From Willaertia magna (lineage: Eukaryota; Heterolobosea; Eutetramitea; Acrasida; Naegleriidae): a stretch of 15,764 nucleotides of DNA. The notes beneath the pieces are model-generated. The model did not search any database and was not told the DNA's origin. It worked only from the letters and a program-made list of their open reading frames with translations. The DNA is taken from assembly GCA_902984215.1 (NCBI GenBank), contig CADWAF010004822.1, forward strand, positions 1 through 15,764. The letters are read 5' to 3'. Shown one piece after another: positions 1 to 8,950 of the stretch. Each line of letters starts with the position of its first letter. Within the stretch, counting starts at the first letter, position 1. The position numbers and the translations under genes were made by a program.

Positions 1-1410
1 TTCTATATTTGTATCTTGTAAAGTATATTCTAAGCTTACAGTTGTATCATTAGAAGAAGTATTTGGCCAACAATTTACAGTAAAAGGTAAAATAGTTTCA
101 TCAAAATTACCTTGTGAACGCCAAGTTAATATCTTTAAAGGATTACCAGTTGGGAATTCTTTATCTTTCCTCTTCAAAGCTAAACAATGTTCATCTGAGA
201 ATAATTTCTTATCTATATTTGGATGTAATTTAGTCACAAATCCATCTTTTGGATCTCCAATTAAACGTACTTTAATAAAACCATTTCCATTATCTGCTAT
301 TGTTAAATACATTTCTCCCTTAACATCTAAACTATTTAATCCACCGTCTCTGTTAGTTTCAACATTTAATGTTTCTTTAATTTCAACATCAATTTCTTCT
401 CTCTTCTTTTTCATTTCTGTTGCACTTACAATCTCTGGTAATTTACTTGTTGAAATATTATTATCAGTTATCTCTGGTAATTCTTGATTATTAATACCTC
501 CTTCTTGAACTAATTCATTTAGTAATCCTTGTTTCTTCTTTGGTCTATTTAAAATCATTGAACTTAAATTACTTGGTTTAGCTTGTTGTTTTACATTCTT
601 TTTATCTGAAGTACCAAAACCGACATTAGATGAAGATGTAGAAACAATAGATGGTGAAGTATTTCCTTGATTTCCAGCACCACTACTGTTAGAACCAATT
701 CCAACAAATTTACTTGATCCACCACTACTGATACTAGGTGAAGGATTATAAATATTATCTCCCATTCTTCCACCTTTACTTGAATCTCCACTTGAAATAC
801 CTGAAGTATATTTACCTTGATTTTTAGCCTTTTCTAAAGCAATTTCAGCTGCACGATTTCTTGCAACTAATTGAGCACTAGAAACTTTATTTTCATAAAT
901 AATATTTTGAAAGTTTTCTTCTTGTGAATCCATCCTTAAGATATCTTTAACTTGTTGAACATTAACAGATTCTTTATAACCTAATGAAACAATTTCATCA
1001 AAGGAAAATAATAATTCAAATGAATTTGAAGTAATTACTTCTTCAGTTATACCAAATGCACTATTACGTTGATTTGCAAAACAAATATCTTTAACCTATT
1101 TAATAATTAGTGTTAAATTATTATTTTAAATTTTAATACATACTGTACGGGATATTAATTGAAGAGTATCTAAATCTTCAACGATATTACTTGTTTTTGT
1201 AGTGATCAAAAGTAGTATTAATTGATCCATGGATTGATATACATAACGAACAGCTTCAGTTTCTACAAATGTATGTTGGGATTTTGGATCCATTAATTTA
1301 GGAAAAGCAGAGAGTAAACCTTCTAATCTAACACGTGAAATATCGCGAAAGGTTCTTGCCAACAAGGCTTTACCAGATTTTGAAACGATACTGACTGCAA
1401 TAATGACCAT
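1..1410 (-). CDS. Coatomer subunit delta (COPI coat), 3' end cut by window edge
   Basis: Delta-COP (archain) is the medium-chain-like subunit of the COPI coat, which acts in Golgi-to-ER and intra-Golgi vesicle transport. Exon 1 is 1144-1410 (89 codons) and exon 2 is 1095 down to 1 (365 codons, open to the edge), so 454 residues are visible. Residues 1 to about 145 are the longin-like domain. They match the family closely, with the conserved blocks AFPKL, QHTFVET, VRYVYQ, LITTK and SNIVEDL, then FDEIVSLGY and MDSQEE. A Ser/Gly/Asn-rich linker with a KKK patch follows. The C-terminal mu-homology domain starts near residue 320 (block NRDGG) and includes [21 protein letters not shown] and the final LEYTLQD. 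Compared with the usual length of about 510 residues, some 50-120 residues lie beyond the window. The start ATG is preceded by an A/T-only leader. The family assignment is secure; the linker is specific to this organism. Confidence 0.96.
1096..1143 (-). other. Intron 1 of the coatomer delta gene (48 nt)
   Basis: On the minus strand the donor is GTATGT (1143 downward) and the acceptor is AAATAG (ending at 1096). The intron is phase 0. Splicing joins ..ISRT to VKDICF.., restoring the family's continuous longin domain. A CACTAAT element inside resembles a branch site. Confidence 0.88.
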
Positions 1411-1639
1411 TTTTTTTTATAAAAAATTTATTTTATTAATTTTTGTCTAAATGAAATAAATTTGTCTCCTACTGGCCAAAATCCAGCTAGCAAGTGACGT
1501 ATCGGTCGCTATGAGTATTGGTCATATACATCTTATTACATGTTGTGTTATTTAAATAAAACGTATCTTGTTAATTTTTGTTGGCACTGGTACGTCTTTT
1601 TAATTGTTGTAACTTTTATTTATTAAGATTTATTAAAAA
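1411..1639. promoter_or_regulatory. Divergent intergenic promoter region
   Basis: These 229 bp separate two head-to-head start codons, so both promoters must lie here or in the first exons. A less AT-rich islet at about 1465-1535 contains GTGACGTATCGG, a CRE-like TGACGT core. A TATA-like palindrome TATTTAAATA sits at 1549-1558, some 80 bp upstream of the rightward ATG. Both start codons have A/T-only leaders. Sharing of elements is inference. Confidence 0.5.
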
Positions 1640-3745
1640 ATGTCTGTTCTTTTAGAATCACTCATCAAAGCGTTGGATGATATGAACGAACAATTAAAAA
1701 AAGAAAAATCGAATAAGAATTTTGATTGCAAACAATTTGCTAAAACATTATCATTTAAACTTGAAGACTACAAGGAAACAATCGATTCTTCATTGAAATT
1801 TTCCGAAAGCTCAGATAGAAATGAATATGCCAAATTATTTAAAGAAATTGTTGAGTTTGCCGACAACAAAGTAACTGATGCAAAAGATTTTGTTACAATT
1901 TATAATAAATTAGTAAAATTTAAAAAATTATTTACTAAATTAAATACCAACGAGAAAATAAAACATAAATTAGAGGAAACTAAAAGAAAACCTGAAGATT
2001 CAAAAAAGAGAAAAATCAATGACGTTAATACCTTACCAACATCATCTAATAATACAACTTTACAAGACAAAAAACTTAATAACACTTTATCAGTCATTAC
2101 ATCTAAGCCAATTGTAAATAATAATACTAACGATAAGAAAAAGGAAATTAATATTGTGACAAATAGCAGTTCTTCTCAATTAACACAACACCCTAATGAT
2201 TATGTAATGGAAGTATTTGAAAGACCAATTAGTAGTGTAAATATTAATTCTAATAATCAATTACCAAAATGTAATATTTGTAATCAAGTATCTTTAGCAC
2301 AAAATGATTTTTTAAAATGTTTAAATTGTTCTAATATTGTACATAAATCATGTATCAAAGATGACGAAAGTTGTATAGTTACCAAATTTAATACTTATTA
2401 TTGTAGAGAATGTTTTACTTTTGTAAGTTTTTTATTTTTATATTATTTGATTTATTCCCAAGTATAGAAAGCCGTTTGCAACAAGGGATATAATATTTAT
2501 GTTGTTGATAAAAATGGAAAAGAATATCCATTACAATTAAATCAAATTTCATCTGGAAAAATTGACTGTCCAATTTGTGACAGTAAAATATTATTAAACA
2601 ATTATTATTTACACATTCATAGATTAAATTATAATATTTTAGAAGGATTAGGAATATCAGCTGTTGTAAAAGATTTAGATATAGAAGATAACTATAATTA
2701 TGATACAATATTTATTATTCATTCACCAAATCAAATTTTAAAAGGAATAGATCAATGCTTAAAACAATTACCAAATGATCTTGCTTCATCAATTATATCA
2801 AACAATACATATTCTTTCCTTAATTGGAATTCAAATACTAGTGATAATAATCATAAAAGAAATAATAGTTTAGTATCTTATCCAGTAACAATAATTCGTG
2901 CATCTTCCCCACAAGATGCTAAATCTATTGGAATGTATTTAAGAAAACAAATTATTAATGATCAACATTTTAAGATTTATTTTTATGTTCCTTCCAGAAC
3001 TTTAGTATTAAATAATATACCTCAATCTTATGATAGGAATAATATTTTAAAAATTAAGGATAATTTTAAATTAACAGATAAAATTGAAACTATGGTTTTG
3101 GCACAAAATAAGAATACTGGAACTAAAATGGCATTAGTTACAATGAAAGATTGTAATGAGGCATTAAAAGTAAAGGAACAATTGGGAGATATTATTTTAA
3201 AACAAGGACATTTAAGAGTTTCATTCTATGTTGAAAAGAAATCAATATTAACTGAAGAAGAAGAAAAAAAAAACTATTTTACAACTATTGTAAAGATTGC
3301 TAATGTTCCAACACAGAAAAATACATATGAAATTAAAGATGCAATTGAAGAAAAGAAAGAAATGACAACCCTCAAAGAATTTTCATTTCGTGAAACGTTA
3401 ACAAAAGAAGAAAGTATTCAAACATTTGGGAAAAAAGAAGCTGCGTTTTTATTTCACTTTAAAGATGAAGATATTGCAAAACAATTTCAATTAAATTTCA
3501 ATGATATGGAGGTCTTTGGTAAACATTTAAGAATATCATTATTTTATAAACAGAAGAAAAGATTTGATGAAAATAATAAAGGTCAACGTTATTCCAATGG
3601 TCAAAGTAAGGACAATGTACATTATGGTGGAAGGCGTAGTAATAGTACTGGTGGTAATAACAACAATTTTTATTATGAAAGTAATAGTTCTGGTAGAAAC
3701 CATAATTCGAAATTAGATAGATACTATGCTAAAGAAGAATATTAA
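1640..3745 (+). CDS. PHD-finger protein with two C-terminal RRM-like domains
   Basis: The gene has two exons, 1640-2422 and 2468-3745, encoding 686 residues and ending in TAA. Residues 1-105 are charged and helical. A Lys/Arg patch at about 115-125 looks like a nuclear localisation signal, and a K/N/S low-complexity stretch runs to about 205. The PHD finger is complete in C4-H-C3 order: C211, C214, C227, C230, H235, C238, C255, C258. C295 and C298 with H310 and H312 form a possible small extra zinc site. RRM-like domain 1 (about 438-519) has the RNP2-like LVLNNIP but a poor RNP1. RRM-like domain 2 (about 533-627) begins TTIVKIANVP, and its RNP1 is also weak. A Gly/Asn/Ser/Arg-rich tail ends the protein. 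PHD fingers usually read histone H3 tails and RRMs bind RNA, so a chromatin/RNA role in the nucleus is inferred. I do not recognise an orthologue. The ATG follows an A-rich leader (AAAAAATG). Confidence 0.85.
2423..2467 (+). other. Intron of the PHD/RRM gene (45 nt)
   Basis: The donor is GTAAGT at 2423 and the acceptor is TATAG ending at 2467. The intron is phase 0. Read-through would add a short hydrophobic tail and stop right after the PHD finger (TAG at 2465-2467). Splicing keeps one frame open to 3745. The earlier AG at 2461-2462 would shift the frame. Confidence 0.88.
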
Positions 3746-3947
3746 ATCATTAATTAATACAATTGATAACTTACAAACGAACTATGTACTTTTAATTATT
3801 ACTCTTTTAGAAATAAGGATATCTTGTTGAATCTTTACAGTTTATTTTTTAAGTTTTCACTTGGAATGAGGACTTTTTATAGGTTAATTTTTAGAAATTT
3901 TCTTTTTATTGATAAATTCCATTTTGGAGATTGGTTACTTTTGAATG
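3746..3947. other. Intergenic spacer, 3' end of PHD/RRM gene and upstream of kinase gene
   Basis: These 202 bp of T-rich spacer contain no open frame of note and no clear AATAAA. They presumably carry the 3' UTR and poly(A) site of the upstream gene and the upstream promoter of the kinase gene. Confidence 0.5.
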
Positions 3948-3955
3948 TATAAAAG
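3948..3955 (+). promoter_or_regulatory. TATA box of the receptor-kinase gene
   Basis: TATAAAAG lies 51 bp upstream of the kinase ATG (3999). A start site about 30 bp downstream would fall near 3978-3985, giving a leader of only 15-20 nt. The match to the general eukaryotic TATA consensus is good; use in vivo is inference. Confidence 0.5.
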
Positions 3956-3979
3956 CATAAATTATAACTTTTCCGCAAC

Positions 3980-4099
3980 ATGAACAAGAAGCAAAAGAAT
4001 GAAATGGATATGCATACTGTCGATGGTAATAACATTGTCATTAATAAGGATGACAATAGAACAAAGTTGTTCTCAAAAACAATATCTACTGGATTATAA
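3980..4099 (+). other. Possible overlapping upstream ORF (39 codons)
   Basis: An ATG at 3980 opens a frame shifted relative to the kinase and runs to TAA at 4097-4099, over the region encoding the signal peptide. It is Lys/Asn/Asp-rich with no recognisable domain. If transcripts start upstream of 3980 it would compete with the kinase start; if they start just downstream it is never read. The TATA box position makes both possible. Confidence 0.25.
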
Positions 4100-6137
4100 A
4101 TATCCTAGTTTTTTTAATGTGACAATTCCTCCTTTTGATGGTAAGCCAGTTGACCAGGTGGAAGGACCAATTAATTATTTAAATCAATCAAGTATATCAT
4201 ATATTGTTCGTTCAGGTTCAAATGTTTACTTAGTTTACCAACTTAATGATTGGAGATTATTATTTAAAAGTGTATCGAAAATGTCATTTTCAAACCCTTG
4301 GATTGCTATTCAATATTTGAATTCCGAAATTCATATTGAAAATTTAATAACACAAGAAAAACAAAAATGTGTTAATTGCAATACTAATAATATTTTAAAC
4401 TTAGATATTTCCACTAATCACTTATTTACATATAATGGATTGGATATAATTTTATATAAATTAGGGAATTTTTCACAAACTTGTTCATATAAGAATTTTA
4501 CAAGAGGTATATCAAACATATCACATTTAAAAGATAAAAGTATTTTTATAAGTGCATTGGATGGCAATGTGTTGTCAGCCAATTTACCAACAAGAGGCAG
4601 TAGATGTAGAGTAACTGTTACAGACGTTACTCAAACATGTGATGGCTTATCATGTTTAAGTGACTCTTGTTATTTGTTAACAAACGATGACTGTATTGTT
4701 GTTATCAATGAAATATATATGGATTCAACATTAACTTACAAGTTAGATTTTAGAGCTACCCAAATAGATCCAAATTTTGATGGTAATCATACTAATTTAG
4801 TCGTGTCAAATACTGGAAGATTATACGTTTTAAATATTGATACTATTAACCCTAATGTGTATTTTGACCCTAAAACTAATTTAACATACAAAATGCCATC
4901 TTTCCTTTCCACGGTTCCTGGTTTTCAAAATTCTAAAACTGTGCACAGTCTATTTAACGATGGTGTAGTGGATGCCTGTTTTTCTGAACCCTTATCTTCT
5001 AATGTTACTGTTGTTGGTGGTGGTGGAGTTAATGTTGGACTAATCGTTGGGTTGACTGTAGGATTGGGAATACCATTTATTTGTCTCATTTTAATACTTA
5101 TATTTGGATTAATTTATTGGAGATTTAAATATGTTAATGACAAAAAGGTGGATATTGAACTAGCACCAGCTAAACCTTATTTAGGTGCTCCATTCTTGTC
5201 CAATGATTTTCCTACTACTTCTTTATCTCAAAATATGGGTAGTTCAGGATTTATTCCATCAACTACCACTTCAAATTCAACTGAACAGAGTGTAGAAGCT
5301 GATTTGCTCGTAAATAATTATAATATTAAACACAAGTTAGGAGAGGGAGGTGAAGGATCAGTTTATTTAGCAGAAGATTTAAAAAGAAATAAACTTGTGG
5401 CATTAAAATTGGTGGAATCTGAAGAGACAGATGTCAATGCATTTAAAGAGGCATTCACACAATTAAAGATTAAGCATGAACATTTAGTACCTGTATTAGA
5501 TGCCTTTTTCACAAGATTGCATGGTCTTAAATATGTCGTTTTGGTGTTACCTTATTATGAGAATGGTGATTTAAAGAAACTATTAAAACAAAGACAAGAT
5601 CCTTTCCCAGAAAATTTAATAAGATCTATATTACTTCAATTATGTAAGGTATTGAATTTTATGTTAAAAGAAGAAGAATATATACATGGAGATATTAAGC
5701 CTCAAAATATTTTAGTAGAAAATAACACTGTAGATGATATATTTGTGGTTTTAGCAGATTTTGGATTGGCAAGAAAAGTTGCAACACAAGATGATAAGAG
5801 TATAACAATGACAAGGCAAGTTGGAACATCTTCATATATGGCACCAGAGACTTTAATGAGAGGCAAAACTTCATACAAAACAGATATTTATGCTTTAGGT
5901 TGTACCATGTATCAATTAATGACCTTAGATTTTCAAACGTGTATTAGTGAATTGTTTTTAAACCACACCAAAGAAGAGGCAAGAAATTTACTAATTGACA
6001 GAATGAAAAAAGAACAAATTTTTAGTGATGAACTAATTAACTTAATTATAAGTATGGTTGCTATGAAGGCAGAAGATAGACCAAACTATGAACAAATGAT
6101 TTCATTGCTTTCTTCTAGCACCAGCAACAGTAACTAA
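3999..6137 (+). CDS. Single-pass membrane receptor-like Ser/Thr protein kinase, non-RD type
   Basis: The protein is 712 residues in one exon. Residues 1 to about 21 are a signal peptide (short basic start, hydrophobic core). The ectodomain (about 22-345) has eight N-x-S/T sites (first N40), several cysteines including a CVNC, and short repeated beta-strand-like blocks that could form a propeller; it matches no family I can name. After a Gly4 stretch, the membrane helix is about 346-373, followed by basic WRFK, the usual inside-positive signal. A Ser/Thr/Pro-rich juxtamembrane segment leads to the kinase. Its Gly loop is GEGGEGSV (from 448), with Lys470, alphaC Glu484, catalytic Asp565 in HGDIKPQN, DFG at 587-589, APE at 615-617, Asp629 and Arg694. 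All catalytic residues are present, so it should be active. KPQN points to Ser/Thr specificity. Gly564 replaces the usual HRD arginine. There is no IRE1-type RNase tail. The ligand is unknown. Confidence 0.92.
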   Translation: MKWICILSMVITLSLIRMTIEQSCSQKQYLLDYKYPSFFNVTIPPFDGKPVDQVEGPINYLNQSSISYIVRSGSNVYLVYQLNDWRLLFKSVSKMSFSNPWIAIQYLNSEIHIENLITQEKQKCVNCNTNNILNLDISTNHLFTYNGLDIILYKLGNFSQTCSYKNFTRGISNISHLKDKSIFISALDGNVLSANLPTRGSRCRVTVTDVTQTCDGLSCLSDSCYLLTNDDCIVVINEIYMDSTLTYKLDFRATQIDPNFDGNHTNLVVSNTGRLYVLNIDTINPNVYFDPKTNLTYKMPSFLSTVPGFQNSKTVHSLFNDGVVDACFSEPLSSNVTVVGGGGVNVGLIVGLTVGLGIPFICLILILIFGLIYWRFKYVNDKKVDIELAPAKPYLGAPFLSNDFPTTSLSQNMGSSGFIPSTTTSNSTEQSVEADLLVNNYNIKHKLGEGGEGSVYLAEDLKRNKLVALKLVESEETDVNAFKEAFTQLKIKHEHLVPVLDAFFTRLHGLKYVVLVLPYYENGDLKKLLKQRQDPFPENLIRSILLQLCKVLNFMLKEEEYIHGDIKPQNILVENNTVDDIFVVLADFGLARKVATQDDKSITMTRQVGTSSYMAPETLMRGKTSYKTDIYALGCTMYQLMTLDFQTCISELFLNHTKEEARNLLIDRMKKEQIFSDELINLIISMVAMKAEDRPNYEQMISLLSSSTSNSN

Positions 6138-6144
6138 CAAGAAC

Positions 6145-6150
6145 AATAAA
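6145..6150 (+). terminator. Poly(A) signal of the kinase gene
   Basis: AATAAA occurs 8 nt after the TAA stop and is followed by an A-run. The next gene's ATG is only 52 nt further, so cleavage must happen inside a very short spacer. Confidence 0.5.
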
Positions 6151-6201
6151 AAAAAGCAGTAATGATTTTGAGATGTGAAAAGAAAATTTAAAAAATAAAA
6201 A

Positions 6202-7605
6202 ATGACAGTTCTTCCTCATGATTTTGGTGTTCCTGCCACAAGGAAAGTGAATTTAGAGAAATTAACTCCTAATCAAACAAGTAAAGAAGCAGTAAATACA
6301 ATGAAAGAAAATTTAAAAGAAGCATCAAAGATGAGAGATATAATGATTAGATCAATGACACAAAAAAGTCATTCCATAATTGTTGAAGTAAGTGTTGTTA
6401 GAATTTATTCCGATAATAATATAATTAGTCTATTGAAAAGTATTTACCTTATCTTACAGGAATAGTTTTTGCAATTGAAAATGATCAATTACGTAATGGT
6501 AAAGATAATAAAGATGGAATCTTTTTTGAATGGACAAGTGGATTATTAGGAGAAGAAAATAAAACATTTTCGCGATCTAAAAAGTATTTTTCATCTAAAA
6601 TAATAACATTTGAATTAATTATGGTTGTTTATTGTTATGGTTATAGTTTATGTAATTTAGCATCTGAAAAGATTAAACAAACAACTAATTTACATGATAA
6701 TAATTCAATAACTGAAATTTATCAAGATGCTGCAATTTGTTTAAGAAAAGCAGCAGGAGTATTTACTTATTTAAATCAAATTGGTTTATTATCCTATGTT
6801 AGTGGTAATGAAAATACTATTTCAAATAATGAACCATCTTCACCTAATATTCATTCACCAACTAATTCACCATCTTCTTCTAATCAACAACAAAATATTC
6901 CTTCTTTTGTAAATTTATCTAAATTGTCAATTCCTAAAAGTAATTTTGCATTATTACCTGAATTAGATTTATTATGTGCAAAATCATTATTAGAATATTC
7001 ACAAAGTATTGCTCAAGTAATTGCTGTTCATACAGCTATAGCTACTGGAAAAGGAGCAGGAATGATTTCTAAATTAAGTGTGTCAGTATTTAAATTATTT
7101 GATCAAACACAACAAACATTAATACAATTAGATGATAAATTAAAACAAAATAATAAGGAATCAATTTCTGCATTTGAAAGTATGAATAGTTTAATTGATC
7201 CAGAATATCGTTTAGTTTGTGCACAATATAGAATTCTTTATAGAGGAATAACATTATATTATTTAGCTTTAGATGCCAATCAAAATGAGTAAGTATTGAA
7301 TCTATTTCATATTAAAGATTTAACCATTATATAGTAAAAGTGGATTATCTGTTGGATATATAATAAATGCAAATAAACAATTAGAAGAAATGGATGTATT
7401 TGATGAAGTATCTAGACATAATCCATTTATGAATGAAACTAGACGTATTTTCACTGAATCAAAGAAATTAGAAACAATTTTTGAAAAAGAAAATAGATTA
7501 GTATTTAGAGAGAATGTGCCTGATTTGAAAGAATTAGAGATTCCTCAGGGTATAGTGGTATTGAAACCTGTTGAGTTCAAATTGACTACAGCTGTTAATC
7601 TTTAA
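6202..7605 (+). CDS. BRO1-domain protein (BROX-like, BRO1 domain only)
   Basis: Three exons, 6202-6387, 6441-7288 and 7335-7605, give 434 residues ending in TAA. The BRO1 domain fills almost the whole chain. The visible marks are YLPYL at 63-67, the FFEWTS block in the YEW position of BRO1 domains, a hydrophobic helix near residue 123, the AAICLRKAAGVF helix, a core around AKSLLEYSQSIAQVIAV, and IPQGIVVLKPVEF near the end. An Asn/Ser/Pro-rich insert lies at about 184-218, a usual loop position. BRO1 domains bind ESCRT-III (CHMP4/Snf7) tails, and BRO1-only proteins such as BROX (411 residues) work without the V domain of ALIX. Endosomal or nuclear-envelope ESCRT work is therefore likely. The C-terminus (TAVNL) lacks the CaaX box of animal BROX. 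The start is only 64 bp after the kinase stop and has an A-rich leader. Confidence 0.9.
6388..6440 (+). other. Intron 1 of the BRO1 gene (53 nt)
   Basis: The donor is GTAAGT at 6388, phase 0. The acceptor GAAAAG ends at 6440 and gives the in-frame join ..IIVE + YLPYLTGIVF.., which fits the BRO1 family. The better-looking CAG at 6459 puts a TAG stop in frame directly after the join, so it is not used for this product. Confidence 0.75.
7289..7334 (+). other. Intron 2 of the BRO1 gene (46 nt)
   Basis: The donor is GTAAGT at 7289, phase 2. The acceptor TATATAG ends at 7334 and gives ..NQNEDKSGLSVGY... An alternative AG at 7339-7340 is also in frame and would remove two residues (KS); the first AG is preferred. 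Confidence 0.75.
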
Positions 7606-8574
7606 TGTTTTTTTGTAATGTATTAAATAACTTTGTAATTGGCATACTTCGAATTGGATACTTTTTAGAACATTCTATTTCACACAACCCTTTTAAAGAA
7701 GATGTCTTCTTTTGTTATAATTCCGCTTTTGCCCACTGGTCAACCTTGTTATTGAGTGTATTATTGTAGGCTTGTACCTTGATTATTTTCAAAATGTTAT
7801 TTTCTTTAATGGTTTTGTTTAGTTTTTTCTTAAAACATAGAAAGTTGCCTTTATTTTACTGTCTTAAAATAATTTTTTAAAATTAAGATAATTATTAAAA
7901 TTGTTAATTTTTATATTTTTAATAATATTTTTTTCATTATTTATTTTTTGTTTAGTTATATTATTTTTATTAAAATTATTTAAAGTTATTTTTTTAATAT
8001 TTAATTTATTATTTAATACTATATAACTTTTATTATATTCTTTAAAATAATCATTATCATTATCACATTTATCTTTAATATAATTACTATCATTAATATA
8101 ATAATAATTAATATTTTTTTAATGTTATATTTTTTATACTTTATTTTTTAACCTCAATAATATTGTGTTTATTTTTTATTTTTTTAAATATTAGTAATTG
8201 ACTTATTTTTAATATTATTTTTGTAAAAATTGATTTAATAAATAATAATTTTTAATAATCTTTTAAATATTAATTCAATTTATTATTATAAATATTATTA
8301 AAGTAAATATTATTTATTTGATAATGACTTTAAAATTAAAGTTTGTTTTAATTTAAAAAATTTAAAAATAACTAATTGTATAAAGTTGTTTATATATTTA
8401 TTGAAAGTATTTTTTAATGTAAGTAGTTATTTAAATTGAATTTATTTATTTTATTTTTTAAATTTTTTATATTACATTTAATTGTTAATCATTTTGAATA
8501 AATTTATAAAAATATACAATAAAACAATTAAAAAATACACTATTTTATTTATAATAAATAATTATAAAAGTATA
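7606..8574. other. Gene-free spacer, grading from 3' flank into extreme A/T DNA
   Basis: About 970 bp. The first 250 bp or so (to about 7860) have mixed composition like the gene flanks here and probably hold the BRO1 3' UTR. A short AGAAGA-TG-TCTTCT hairpin lies near 7697-7710. Beyond that the DNA is nearly only A and T, with T-runs and short ATTAT/TAAT words. I see no coding frame, tRNA or clear repeat. Confidence 0.6.
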
Positions 8575-8592
8575 GGGTTTGGGTTTGGGTTT
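8575..8592 (+). repeat. Interstitial telomere-like tract, (GGGTTT)3
   Basis: Three perfect GGGTTT units stand in DNA that otherwise has almost no G-runs. The tract lies 36 bp left of the first ATGAGCTCAT palindrome, at the left border of the satellite region. Six-base T/G repeats of this form resemble telomeric DNA, but the telomere repeat of this organism is unknown. Confidence 0.6.
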
Positions 8593-8910
8593 TAACTATA
8601 TATAGTATATTTCTATATATAGTAAGTATGAGCTCATGTTATCTATATTAGGATAGTCTATATCTACCCTAATACCTCTGTATTTTATTACTTTTATAAA
8701 ATATTTATAAATGACTCTAATATAATATAGTAACATACTTATGTATATTTTAATTATATTTAATAAATAGTCACATACCTTAGTCAATTCATTCTATAAT
8801 ATTCTATAATGTAAACAACATGATTATAATTAAAATTTTAAATAAAAGTTAATAATTTAATGTTTTAATATTTAATATATATTTTATAACAATTACTAAA
8901 TAAGGATTAT

Positions 8911-8950
8911 TACTAAATAAAGTATATATGAGCTCATGTTAACCTTATTT
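8911..8950. repeat. Single-type palindromic element (clearest example)
   Basis: CTAAATAAAG at the left and CTTATTTAG at the right are inverted around the central ATGAGCTCAT, making an imperfect foldback of about 40 bp. The same layout (TAAATAAAGTA .. palindrome .. TACTTATTTAG) occurs around 9240, 9562 and 9874. It is half the size of the paired elements further right. Confidence 0.7.

Noticed and set aside
591..791. 66-codon ORF on the minus strand
   Set aside because: It is an alternative frame inside the linker of the coatomer delta exon 2.
1900..2097. 65-codon minus-strand ORF
   Set aside because: Antisense shadow of the PHD/RRM gene.
2415..2708. 97-codon minus-strand ORF
   Set aside because: Antisense to the spliced second exon of the PHD/RRM gene; Leu/Tyr/Asn composition typical of chance frames in A/T DNA.
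2933..3745. Separate RRM gene starting at ATG 2933
   Set aside because: The frame is open upstream to 2468 and joins the PHD exon through a good 45-nt intron.
3999..6137. IRE1 or PERK-type ER stress kinase
   Set aside because: The membrane-kinase layout is similar, but there is no RNase domain after the kinase and no PERK-like insert; the chain ends 18 residues after Arg694.
6441..6459. CAG at 6457-6459 as the acceptor of BRO1 intron 1
   Set aside because: With the donor at 6388 it puts TAG directly in frame; AG at 6440 keeps the frame and restores YLPYL.
7702..7755. Short ORF of 17 codons in the BRO1 3' flank
   Set aside because: Too short, no conserved features, and no splice partner found.
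8575..8592. Intramolecular G-quadruplex
   Set aside because: Only three GGG runs are present; four are needed.
8596..8787. 63-codon minus-strand ORF
   Set aside because: Low-complexity Ile/Tyr/Lys sequence lying across the satellite repeat; not repeated as a frame in other units.
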